A stretch of DNA of 64,000 nt from Poecilobothrus nobilitatus (GCA_947095535.1 OX352773.1:213796093-213860092); one strand, 5' to 3'; positions 36,869 through 48,740 are shown, counted from the stretch's first letter. Translations and numbers: made by a program. Notes: generated by a model from the sequence alone, not told the origin.

Positions 36869-37290
36869 GATATGTAGTCAATAGTGTAGACATTAAAATA
36901 CTGGCCTTTCATTTAAATGATATCTCAGGTTCAAACCCCGCCTGCGTCATATAGATTAATTAATAAAAATAGTAAAGATTAGTAGTAGTAAGTATATACG
37001 CATATCTGTAATTAATATCATATCGTAATATCAGTTAAGATATAATAAATAAAAATAAAATAATTCTTGTACAAGATAACAGATGGAGTACAAATAAAAA
37101 AAATTATTGACTAGTTTTGTAGAATTGTATAGTTTTGTACAATAGCTACAGCTGAGTAATTAACGGTTTAATGAATTTAACGAAACTAATGATTTCAGAA
37201 ACTAAAACTTAGTCAAATAAAAATAATAATTGTATTTTGTGGGTGCCCCATATGCACCCTTGTAGAAATAAAAACAAAAAACAAAAATAA
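36869..37290 (+). mobile_element. tRNA-derived SINE, family 2, copy 1 (near full length)
   Basis: Head: TAGTGTAGACATTAAAATAC, then GGCCTTTC, then the B box GGTTCAAACC at 36928-36937. Middle: ttcttgtacaagataacagatgg. Next, the block agctacagctgagtaat. The 3' end is tgggtgccccatatgcaccc plus an A-rich tail. The same block order is found in the copies at 56.3 and 57.1 kb. Length is about 400 bp. Confidence 0.8.
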
Positions 37291-37850
37291 ATATAGCTAA
37301 AATGTAATATTATAAGTTAAATATTAACCTATGTGTTATATATAGTATTATTCTAACTTCTCCAAATTGTTGTTTACTCTATCTGACCCGCTTTTAAAAT
37401 TTTGTGTATTTTTCAATTGGTAATGTTTTTTGTTGTATTTCTAAAAAAATTTAATTAAAAATTCCACCCTCACAACAAATTTTGAAAATGAAGGATCATC
37501 GACGTCCGAAAACTGTAACAAATTTATCTTTTTGTATATGTTTACATGACGGTTACCTTTCATATGGAATCAAATTTCAGAATGGGTTTTCTCTTAACAT
37601 ATATGAATGACGTCTACTGCTAGTCACAGAACCATCAATTTCTTTTAAAATATCAACAATTTAATTTTTTTTTAGTTTATTTGTCCTATTAGCAAATGAA
37701 AACAAAAAATTAAGTTTGGACAAAGACTTTAAGAAAAGTATAGTAGTTTATTTTTGACTTAAATGAATAATGTTGGAATAAATCAATTCCAATCAGATCA
37801 TCAAATGATTACAATTAAAATAAATGATTTTAAAATTTATAAGAGCTATT
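37291..37850. other. Gene-free AT-rich stretch
   Basis: Nothing recognisable. Confidence 0.5.
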
Positions 37851-38328
37851 AAGGGTATTCACGAGTTGGTGCAAAAGTGCAAATTTTTTTTGCACCGTAG
37901 CACATATTTGCACCAACTCGTGAACAACCCTAGCATGAATTTTTATTGAACTATCAAATATCGTTGATGTGTTTGTTTTGTTTACATAAAAATTTAACAT
38001 GCTTACCAAAAATTTCAGATATTTGTATATCTTCATATGCTTGACTTAATAAATAATCAGAAATAATTTTTTCCCCACTTTTTTTCAGCATTTTTTAAAT
38101 TTTTATCAATATAGCGCTTACAAAAAATATATAAACAAACTTTGCAATAGTCTTGCACAAATATGCAATAGCGTTTAGGTCTTGCATAGTCTTGCAAAAT
38201 TTTGCACTTTTTTATACATGAAAACAACAACAAATTGTGCACTTTAACTGTCAAAAAATTGAAATATGCTACGGTGCAAAATTTTGCACTTGTGCAAGAC
38301 CACTTTGCACCAACTCGTGAATACCCTT
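37851..38328. mobile_element. MITE-like element with hairpin left end (478 bp)
   Basis: Ends read AAGGGTATTCACGAGTTGG at left and its inverse, CCAACTCGTGAATACCCTT, at right, continuing to TTTGCACCAACTCGTG at 38304-38319. The inverted word also occurs once more inside the left end (37907-37922), so the left end folds on itself against 37860-37875. Flanks are ATT/ATT; alternatively the site was TTAA and is now TTAT at right, so the superfamily (PIF/Harbinger- or piggyBac-like) is left open. The interior is rich in ttgca words and codes for nothing recognisable. Confidence 0.8.
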
Positions 38329-40184
38329 ATTATTTTAAGAAAATTACAAGCATAATAAATTTTGTTTATTTATTGAAGCGTTTCATTTCATTAGTTCGAA
38401 AGTAAAAGTTTTGTAGAGAATTAAAACATAAAAAAAAATCATACAAATCATCAATATTTCCTTAGAAACGTTCTTCTATGTATAGTTTTAATAAAATTAT
38501 AATGAAAACTTAAGAAGAATTTAAAAAAAAGTATCAGAATTTCGAAAACCACTGTTTTTTTTTTATCCAGCTTTTAGCTTATAAAAAAATATAAAACAAA
38601 TTTAATATTATTCCGAGGAGAAAAATCAAAAAAAGGATAATTTCGCAGTTGATTGAATATAAATTCAAACTAAATTTTTACATTGTTACAACTATTATGT
38701 ATTTGTTTTTTTTTTTTTGTCAGTACATTTTTATTAGTAAATCTAGAAATTATATCAGCCATGAGTATTGTCATCCGGTTCTTATCCTGTATTTTTCTGT
38801 ACAATGACATACGATAACAATACATTTTATTATATATGTACAAGTATATATAGTTTTAAAAAATTCAGTTCAGCGATTCAAAAGTACTGTATGACTATAA
38901 ATTCTCTATTATTGTTTCGTATCGTTATAATATAAATAATACGAGTTATACATTAATTGATAATTACATATATATAATATGTAGATAGATACCATATTGT
39001 TATGAAAATAATAAAAAAAAAAAAAAAATTTTATATAGTACGTAGTATGTACACTGAAGGTTATCGTAATCAACCTGTTCCCTGTGGCTTTCATCAATTG
39101 ATTATTCTAGCAAATCCTCTACAAAATTATTTGAAACCACAATTTTTGCACTATAATTGCCAAACTTTGCATATATAATTTAGAACTAAAAATCAATTGT
39201 TAAAGAATTAAATGAAATTTTTGTAAAAGATTTGTAATTTATAGATTTGAAGTTAAAATTATTGATAGAAATTTTCTGACTTAAATATAAAAAGAATCGA
39301 TTTATAATTTCTCATTAAATCTAGATAAATTGGAATTTATATTGGTAATTACATATATAAGGATTTTTGTAATTATTTAATTACTTTGGAAGATTAATAC
39401 ATATGTAGACCTTAATTTTGTTTGTTTGAGAAATGATAATCGAAAACTATCTACTTAAAATTATATTACTTCAAGTAATTATAATGAAAATTATGTACTA
39501 TAAATCCACAGAAAATATTCAATTGAAATTTGAAAGTTTAATTTAAATTGGGGCAAAAAATTGGATATAGTTTTGAAACATATAATTTTTAAATTAAATA
39601 TTTTTTGGTCATTTGAAGAAAAAATTATTACGATATCAAATTAATCCATAGAGGACGCGTAGTGAATTTGGTAGATAAAATTATGCTATAAACATCCATT
39701 ATTTATATAACTATTAGAAACTTATACGATAAAGAAGCATGATGGGGTTCTAATATAACAATAATATTATTTTGAACTGTAAAGAAACAAAACCACTATT
39801 TGTTAAGTTTTTTAAGTTGGTAACAATTATACAGTTGGTATTTGGTTAGCGGAATCATTTTCATCTATATAATTAGTGGATAAAATATGGAAATTCTTAT
39901 AAAAAATGAAATAGTTACACTAATTATTATAGTTTTTAAAATAGTCGGACAAAATTTTAAATTGTTGGTATTTACAAAACCAAAAACAAATTTCAGCAAG
40001 CATCTTAGGGGTGAATAAGTAAGGAGAATTCTAACGGTAATTGAGTAATTGATGAGGCTAAAAAAAAAACTTAAATTCTATATACATATTATATAGGTTT
40101 GTTGACATTTTTTATTCTGTTTATAATATTTACTAAGAAAATTTTATTCTTACTAGTTTTTATAAAAATCGCTATTTTCAGAAT
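38329..40184. other. Gene-free AT-rich stretch
   Basis: Nothing recognisable beyond A/T runs. Confidence 0.5.
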
Positions 40185-40553
40185 ATTTGAGAATAAAAAT
40201 CTATTTCTTTACAAATTCTATCTGATTATTTAATAATAAAAATTTAGGTTTTTACATATTTGGATTTCTTATATCTGGAATAAAAGTCTATGTCTTTAGA
40301 TATTTGGATTTCTTATGTCAGGGAACTTTATTGCACCAACCACTTAGAGTACTAAACAAATAATCATTTCTTTTGATAAATGTGTGATCAAACTAATCAA
40401 AACGTTATTGAGTTATTACCAGATATAGTTTTGGTGCAATAAATCGACTTTTAAAAAAGAATATTATTTTATTAGTGGTAAGTGGATATGGTGCAAAAGA
40501 GCCGTGATATAAGTAATCCAAATATCTCAAGATATTGATTTTTATTCTCAAAT
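40185..40553. mobile_element. MITE/foldback-like element with duplicated left arm (369 bp)
   Basis: ATTTGAGAATAAAAATC at the left end (40185-40201) is inverted at the right end (GATTTTTATTCTCAAAT, 40537-40553). Further in, gatatttggatttcttat...tttattgcacc at left matches the inverse of ggtgcaaaagagcc...ataagtaatccaaatatc at right. The left arm carries this block twice (about 40255 and 40300). About 25 bases beyond the right end is a short tandem, 40578-40631, of gattcatgaaaacc-type units. Confidence 0.65.
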
Positions 40554-40639
40554 AATCAAATAGACTTTGTAAAATTCATGAAATCCGAAAAAATAAGATT
40601 CATGAAAACCGATTCAAGAAAACCGATTTTTTTGTATTC

Positions 40640-42993
40640 AAAAATAAACTTTAATTATATATTCATTCACTCATATTATGTTAGACTTGTAATACGTATT
40701 ACCAAAATTTGTCACTAAATTAAAGCTCAAATTAAAGAACATTTAATTCTATTTTGGCAAAATAAGACATTTAGCATGGTTATTTAGTTGTTTATGCGCC
40801 AACAATATGAAAAGCTTCATAGCTCGAACCCCAATTTAATAACAAATTTTTGGTGATGCGCATCATAAGTCTAACATACAGGTAGAATAAATATCTTATG
40901 TAAACATTTTTAAAGAAACTTTTTGCAAAATTTCATTCTAATGGAAAACTTTTTTAATTATTAAATTGATTTCAGACAAAAACTACATACATATATACAT
41001 ATATTACGCTCAGTAGGATTGTAACAACTTCAAACATATGGACTCATATTATTATAAAATACTAAAATTACATATAAAAGATAATTTTTCTTTTATTTAA
41101 AATTTTTAACACTTAAAAATACTTTGGAAATACTTTACATATAAAAGTTCATTTTTTTTAATTGTATTTCTTACAAACATTGCTAAAAATTTCATTTTCA
41201 TTAAAATAAATTCTAATATCTTTTAAGTGTTCAAAAAGCAATAAAAATAAAATAATGGAAAATCATTTATTAGTTCTTTAAAGAAAACCATCAGTGAATG
41301 TTTTAATTTTCTAAGAAAAATAACTGTTCATTATGTTAAAGTTTTTAAAATAATCCTGTTATTTCAGTTGATGAACTAAAATGCACAATTTATAAGGTAA
41401 GGCGTTTCATAAACTGTAAATTGAACAATTATAATATTGTTAATACAAAAAACGAAAAAAAAAAAAAATATTAGTTTAAAACTTTTTGTTAGAAAATCTT
41501 CAGAATAAAGTTTTGCAAAATTTCCAAAATATTCAAGTTTTTTTTTTTGTTTTTCTTAGAAAGTATTTTATTCTTTGCACTTCATTTGTAACATCAGTTT
41601 ATTTTATTAAATTTATTCATTTGCTTGGTTAACTAAGTAGATAAATTGACTAAGGATATAAGTAAGCTCTGGAATATTGTTTAAAAATTTAATATCATAA
41701 AAATGACATTACAGTTTTTTAATTATAATATAAGCTATACAAGTCACCCTAAAATTAAAAAAAATTATACCAGTTTTTCGACCAGTTGTAGTCAAAAATC
41801 TACAGTCTACACCTAATTAAAATCTTTAATAAATTTGAAATTGGAAGTTGTCTATAAACAGTCAAAATAAAGAGTAGAAGATCTTAAATACAATAACAGT
41901 AAACACAAATCTTAAATACAAAAACAGTTCCTGTTTCACTAGAACTCGATATTTTATCAGATATTATAGTCTTACTTAATCAGAAACGCAAATGGAAGAT
42001 TTTTTGCTGATGGTATTAAGGAGACAAGTTTCTTTATTTTATTTTATAGTATATGTACATATGTATTAAAAAGATCTCAATTTCTTAAATTTTCAAATTG
42101 ACTTCTCAATTTAATTTTTAATTTATTGTCTTCTATCATTAGTTGTATTTCGAATTCTAAATATTTTTCTTTAATTATACTAAATTTTGAAATTATTTTA
42201 AAATATCAGTATCCGACGTAAATGCTTCCGAAATAGATAAAAAAAAAAAACAAAAAACCATGAGAACATTAAACTTTTAGTTGTACCTATAGGTAATGTA
42301 ATATACATACATATTATACACATCGCATTGTAGGTTTGTATATGTACGTGTACGTATATTACATCTATATTTTTTAAAAGTTTTTCATTTACCATAAAAT
42401 ACGAATGCTTTTATTGAAATGAGAAAAAAACATTTTTTTTTTTTTTTAAATAATTTATTAAAAATTATTTTAATTTCTAAAATAAATTGGCTTAAAGATA
42501 TTTCTCTATATTTAAATCACAATGTAAGTACATATATACTCATAAGTTAAAGTTAAGATAATATATGAAGTAAAAGTTTTATATGCATGCATGGCATGTT
42601 ATTTAGTAATTACATGTATTCTACACATTCCTGAAAAGAGCCTTAAAAATGGAATTTTATTTAAATAGGTATATATTTATTTTCTTTTTCCTTATTTTCT
42701 TTATCTTTTAAAAGTAATTAAAAAATTGAATTGTTAAAGAAAAAAGTTAAAAAGTTTTTCAATTTTCAATAAATTTTATTTAATTTTCATATGTATATAA
42801 ATTCTTTTCAAAAACTTTTTCATAAATTTATTAAAATTTTGAAAAAAAACACAAAAAAAATAAAAAACAGTAAATATTTGCATTCATTGACGATGACGTG
42901 TTAATTATAATTTTTTGATCTATTTAATTTTTAAAATTTTTACAGTATTACTATATATGTATATATGTAGACTATAACTAGGTGTTCTTTAAA
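40640..42993. other. Gene-free AT-rich stretch
   Basis: Nothing recognisable. Confidence 0.5.
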
Positions 42994-43139
42994 TACAGTA
43001 ACATCTCGATAATCCGGTAGACTTTTAAATTTCCAATAATCCGAATAATATTTTTCAAAACATTAAACATTCTAAACATTCTACAATCCGAATTGATTGC
43101 TTGTTTTTACATTCTCTAATACGAATTGATTGTAATGAA

Positions 43140-43640
43140 TTTTATTTGGGACCGCTACGAATGCTCGAATCTCAAAATCTTGTTTTTTAAAATCTCGGTA
43201 AATCTTTTTTTTAGAAAAAAAAATAGAGAAAAAATAAGAAATTGTGATTTTTAATTTTTATCGAATAATAATAGGAGGGATTTTAGAGTTGGATTTAAAA
43301 TTAGGGTTTTTCTAGAATATTTATTATATATATGTAATATGTATATGTGAGATTCTGAATTATGATGGATATGGAATTTGGATTTGAAATCATAGTATTC
43401 TCTTTTTCCAGAGTATTATATATACATATGTATGTATATGTGAGATTGTGAATTCGTAATATGAGAGTTGGATTGAAAAGCAGGGTTTCAATAATTGGCT
43501 CAGCAGGGGTTTATATATGAAATATATGAAATGCTTTTGTTTGAAATATGAATGGGGAAAAAAGCAATTCAGAGGAATTTAAGGGTTGGATTCAGAATCA
43601 GGATTGGCCTTTTTTCCAGAATATTTATAAATAAGTAGGT
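43140..43640 (+). repeat. Foldback-core copies inside the Tigger relic
   Basis: The core words ggattttagagttggattt, gagttggattgaaaagcagg, tttcaataattgg and ggttggattcagaatcagg followed by ttttttccagaatatttat occur two to three times. They match the internal part of the foldback loci at 34.6, 48.4 and 60.5 kb. At left, aatctcaaaatcttg and aaaatctcgg words recall the arm units of the 60 kb locus. No matching right arm is seen. Confidence 0.5.
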
Positions 43641-44069
43641 ATGTATAAATAAATATATTTATTTATCTAATATAATATATATACATGTATAATACCATAT
43701 TATTTGTATATATCTTGAATACAATGTTGAATATTTTTTGTTAAATTTTATTTCCTACAATTTTTACAATCAATATGTTTTTTCCAATATATCGACCCAC
43801 AATTGAAATAAAATAATAAAAATGAATTATGATAAAAAAACAAATAAAAACAAAAACGTGATTTTAAGAAATCCCTTGCTACTTAGAGACAAAGTGGATT
43901 AAATTGAACAGATGTAAATGAGTTTTACGTATAGCAACTTTTAAATAATGTAATGAATGCAAGAGTTACTGAAGAAGATGTTCGAGGGTTGGGTTGATGA
44001 TGAAGATAATGATAATGTTTGTAAAATCATATCAACTTCTTCAAGTTGCAATAAAGTTGAATAAGAAGA

Positions 44070-44336
44070 AAATTAGATTTATTGAGTAAAAAATTATTTT
44101 TTATTTATACTTTTTGCCCACAAAATAATTTTATTAATATTTTATTTTTATAAGTCTTAAAATATTATATTTATTTATTATAAAGCCTATATATATTTCG
44201 GCATCACTGCCATCATCATGCGAATTCGCCCTATAAATATAATATTTTAAGACTTATAAAAATAAAATATTAATAAAATTATTTTATGGACAAAAAGTAT
44301 AAATAAAAAACAATTTTTTACTCAATAAATCTAATT
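44070..44336. mobile_element. Hairpin (foldback/MITE) element nested in the Tigger relic
   Basis: The arm at 44071-44174 pairs with 44233-44336: 104 bases with about three mismatches around a 58-base loop. AAGA stands on both sides (44066-44069 and 44337-44340). Taking the insert and one AAGA out rejoins the flanking sequence to ...ataagaagatgttccac, which restores a continuous acidic coding trace of the host element. That supports a real insertion event. Confidence 0.82.
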
Positions 44337-44509
44337 AAGATGTTCCACAAACTTACGGTTGAAAAAATTCAAGGATATTCATTTTAAATTACTAAAAATG
44401 CTGATGCTCTGTTCAAAGAGTCAAAAATAGTCACATCCAGTAATCCGAATTTTTCGATTATCTGAATAGTGGTATGCAATCAATTATTCGCATTACCGAG
44501 ATATTACTG

Positions 44510-45287
44510 TGCATGATGTTTGATTTGATTTGTTGAATTGTACACATTATGCATGCGTCCCATAACTTTTGACCCACAATTTTTTTTTAATTTACAAAAT
44601 ATAAAAAAGTAAAATAATTTTGATTAAAATTAATGTGACAATATTATAAGTACGCATATATATATGTACATATCTACAAATTCCGAACAACACACAATTC
44701 AAGTGCATGCAAATTATTTTATTTTTTAATAAAAATTTTTGACTTTAGCATGCAATAAATTGAAATACGATTTCACTATTATAATAATTGTACATTGGAT
44801 TTAAAATTTAAAATTGTAACTAACAAAAACAAGAACTTACAAAATTAAAAAATATGTGTTTTAAAGTCTAAATTTTTTATATTATATAACAAAACTTATT
44901 TTAGCTTATGGGCAACACTTTATATTTCTTTTAATTGTATTTTTAGCATATTTTTAAAAAAACAATTTTTGTTTTAAATGTACTTATTATTTCAGCTTTG
45001 AAACAGGTTCTTACGAAAAGTTTCAAATTATATAATGGAATACATCCATCAGACTGGAACACATTCGATGGAAGCATGTACCATATTTCAGCGTTCCTTT
45101 TCATTATCTATTTAAGATAAAGAAGTCAAATTTTAACAGTATAGGTAGATCTCACAAAAAATACTATTTAATATAGCCCAACGGTTTACGGAGTTAATCT
45201 TTGTAAATTAATGAAACTTTTTGAAATTCGATATTTAAATTTACAGTTATGTGAAATAAAAATTTTATAATAGAAATTTTAATAATG
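44510..45287. other. Gene-free AT-rich stretch
   Basis: Nothing recognisable. Confidence 0.5.
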
Positions 45288-45440
45288 CCTTGCTCAGTAG
45301 CTACAGTCGAGTCATCAATGACTTAATTAAATTACTGATATCAGAAGCTGAGGTTTAGTCAAATATGAATAATAAATTACTTAGAAGATACCCTATGTTC
45401 TTGAACTAAGAGTGAAAACGAGAGAAAATAAATATCAGAT
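45288..45440 (+). mobile_element. SINE family 2, copy 2 (3' part only)
   Basis: agctacagtcgagtcatcaatg, atatcagaagctgaggtttagtcaaatatgaataataaat as spaced blocks, and the 3' end cttagaagataccctatgttc match family 2. The tRNA head and middle are missing. Confidence 0.68.
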
Positions 45441-46049
45441 TTTAAAAATTGATTTTTATTTGAAGGAATTACTTCAATATTTTCTTGCGGTTAAGAATTT
45501 GACCGTTAGCACACCTTGCTATATCTATAAATATATGTAATTCGTAACATCATATTAAAAGTCATTAATTAAATTTCAATTCACATCTAATCGAAAATTA
45601 TTTTACTCAGGTATTTTTTATTTTATTTGTTTTTTCTTTGTCAAAGTGTTGTCAAAAATCGAAACCAATCTATACTTACTTGTATTTAACTGGAGTACTT
45701 TCGCAGTTATACCTATGAGGTTTTTTTTTTATAATTAAATTTGAAATAATTTATCTACATGCATTTTTATTTTTTTATTTTTTTGAAATATTCAGATTAG
45801 TATCTGACAAATGATATGAACCATATTAATGCACTTATTTTTGAAACCATGGAATTCAAAATGATATTGAAATATTTAGAAAAATATTTTGTAGAACAGT
45901 TGATTTCAAATTTTAGAATTTAGTTAAATGACGCTAAATTTAGTTAATTAAGTGAAAAGAAAACAAATTAATTTTAGGACAAATGCGAACGAGTTTTATT
46001 TATATTGAATTTCATTATGACTTTATTGTAACCAAACTATTACTTTCTA

Positions 46050-46545
46050 TTAGCAAAGTAAAAGCTGTCGATTAACACTACAACGACATGTGACAACATA
46101 TCTTCACTATGTTGTTTTGTTTTAACCTGGGGTTGTTTTCATTTACATTATGCACATCTAATAAATCACACTGAACTACAAAGACATCTACACCGACGTA
46201 ACTACACTGTACCCTGGTTCGTCATTTAAAATATCGGTCTCAATGAAATTTTCCTTTTTATGACAAAACGTCGTTGCGTTGTCTTTTCCGATATAACGTA
46301 ACTAAATTCATAAGAATTGTATATTATGAACTAAAATGAAATATAAAATCAAAATCAGGTCATCGTTATTATGTGAACTATGAATAGATTAACATAACGA
46401 CAACGTGAATTTAATTTTATTTGCAAATAATTTTATGAAAATTTATTTCCTTCACGACGTAAGTTGGTATAGGGTGAATAAAAATACGTTGCCGTAAGAG
46501 TACGCCGTTGTCACCTTGTATTCACGTACATTTATAATGGGAAGC
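46050..46545. repeat. Compositional island with iterated ACGAC/GTCGT words
   Basis: Less AT-rich than its surroundings. Words such as ctacaacgac, caccgacgtaac, aaaacgtcgttgcgttgtc, aacgacaacgtg, cacgacgtaag and cgccgttgtcacc recur in both directions. This recalls the arms of the foldback loci, but no shared core is seen. Confidence 0.35.
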
Positions 46546-47965
46546 GACTTTAATCCACTTTTTTACTTTTTAAAATTTAGTTGAGATGATTTATCACTTT
46601 AGATTATCTGGACATTCTGTAAAGTTAGACTATCTGTAAAGTTAAAACCATCATTTTATTATTCTCTGTCAAAGGTGTATCACAAGAGGTTCTAAACTAA
46701 GATTTAACAATTAATTTTGATCTATAAATATAATTTAATAATCTGTTTCACATTTTGAGAACCACTAATTTTACGAACAATTTTTTTTTCATCTTATGTT
46801 ACTCTAATATATTGCTAATGAAAAAAAATCTATTCATATATATACAAGTATAGTCATTTACAAAACCATAATACCATATACATAGAATTAAAGGAATAAA
46901 GTGCACAAAATATACAGAGAAATGTACCCGTATATGTACATTAAAGACCAGTTATCATTTTTATAAAAAAAAAAATTTCAAGGTCAAAACCATGCACTTG
47001 GTTCTTGAAAGCTTTAATGTAGTGCATATACTTACATACATTAATTATTGTTTGATATTTCATAAAGTTATAAAATTGATAATAACCGGTGCAAGGTAAT
47101 ATTTTTTTTTTAATTATTGTTGTTGTTTATATTAAAGTACAATTAGTTCAGTGTTGAAGCACTGAATAAATTTTATTGAAACCATCAAAGATGTTATTTT
47201 ATTTTTTGAAAATTTTTTTTTTTTTTTTAATAGAAAATTTTTTTTTTTTTTTTTAATAGAAAATTGTATTTTTGTACACTTTGGAATTTTTTTGTACTTT
47301 TGTGTAAAAAGAATTTTTGTGACAATTGCATAGCGTTATTTCATATTCGATGATCCATAAGAGGAATAATAACAGAGGTAATATAAAAACTAAAAGTAAA
47401 AAAAATTTTTATCAGTTTTTTTATAACAAAACATAAGTATAAATAATAAAATAAATTCTTATTATTAGGTAATAAATGAAATTTAAATTAAAATCAGATT
47501 ATATAAGTATTTTTTATTTTTTTATTTTTTGCAAAATTTAACGCATATGTAATAATATAAAAATAAAAACAAAAAGTTGATAACCTTATCGTATCGTATC
47601 GTACCTTATCAAGAATTTTAAGTGCAATTTTTCATAAATATATGCTGTACATTTAAATTTATCTTTAAAAGTAATTTTTTATTTTTATTTTTTCATTATA
47701 TATTTTATCATGAAATAAAAGTTAAATTGATTTTACATATTTTTACAAGATAGGTATGTGTCTGGATTATGATTTTTATTTGACATTTTGGTAAAATTTT
47801 TAGAGCGAAACAAAAATTTGTTATAACAGTACGGAAAAACATTTAACCTATACAACACCTAGCAATAGTAAGTAATAAAGTATAATGTGTTAGAAGATTA
47901 AAACAAACCTAAAAAAATACACGTTATTGTTACAACTTAATTAAATAAAAATTAAGGGATCCTTA
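46546..47965. other. Gene-free AT-rich stretch
   Basis: Holds a direct duplication of about 29 bases around a T run (47209-47265) and tatcg repeats near 47588. No gene. Confidence 0.5.
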
Positions 47966-48740
47966 CATTATGTAGACTTCGATTAAGTCGACTGACATAA
48001 TGTCGATTTTTTTTTTTTTTCCCAAAAATATCGATTGTACTAAATGTCGATTTTCCAAAATGTTGACTGAGAAAATGTCGACTCTTAGAAGATCGACAAA
48101 ATCATAAATTTTTACGAACAAATAAATATAATGAATTATATACATATATATATTATATCCTTTGCATGAAATAGATACACGCATTAAGCATGGATATATT
48201 ATAAGTATTGAGTTTAGATTTGAACTCAAAATCTGAGTTTTCATAATTTTATAGTGGAGGTTCAAAATTAATTATTTTTCATATGAAAATTTTTTCTGAA
48301 ATAGCCATAGGTACCCATGGACATACGCACTGTAAAAATTAATTTTATAGTTGGTTACAAAATCAGGATTATACGCTTTTTCCAGAATATGCATATACGA
48401 ATCAGGATGAATTTTAGAGTTGGTTTCAAAATGTGGGTTGCAATAATTTGTTTAGCGGGAGTTTGGGGGTGGCAGCCCCCACTATTTTAAGCTTTTTATT
48501 GTTGAAACATGTACGAAAATATAATTCGGAGACAATAAAGAGTTGATTTCAACATCCGGGTTGTAATATTTTATTTATGCGGAATTTCTTTAGTTTTAGC
48601 AAGTCGACATTTTAAAAATGGATATTGTTTTCTTGTCGACATTTTAGAATATATTATGCAATATCTATATTATGCAAGTCTACATTTTTGAATCAACATT
48701 TTGTGAATCGGCATTTTAAAAATCGACATACTTAGCAGAC
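47966..48740. mobile_element. Foldback-like locus 3 (clearest; AATGTCGAC arm units)
   Basis: The left arm (47966-48105) is a run of about 15-base units: AATGTCGATTTTCCAA, AATGTTGACTGAGAA, AATGTCGACTCTTAG and weaker ones. The right arm (48598-48740) has the same units inverted: CTTGTCGACATTTTAGAA, AAGTCTACATTTTTG, AATCAACATTTTGTG, AATCGGCATTTTAAA, AATCGACATACTTAG. The middle (48190-48597) is the shared core, including attttagagttggtttcaaa and ggtggcagcccccactattt. A 100-codon minus-strand open frame here is incidental. Confidence 0.72.

Larger units (their letters stand above)
42996..44509. mobile_element. pogo/Tigger-type DNA transposon relic (about 1.5 kb)
   Basis: The left end CAGTAACATCTCGATAATCC and the inverse of the right end CAGTAATATCTCGGTAATGC are imperfect inverted repeats of the kind known for pogo/Tigger elements. 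TA precedes the left end; TG follows the right end, so one copy of the expected TA duplication seems mutated. Near 43961-44020 a worn coding trace reads VTEEDVR and then, after a frameshift, GWVDDEDNDN, like the acidic carboxy tail of DDE_1-type transposases. EDVPQTY follows the nested hairpin at about 44338. No catalytic domain is preserved. A foldback core copy lies at 43265-43640 and a hairpin element at 44070-44336. Confidence 0.72.

Noticed and set aside
47963..48265. 100-codon minus frame
   Set aside because: Falls across the arm units of a foldback locus; the apparent repeats in the protein come from them.
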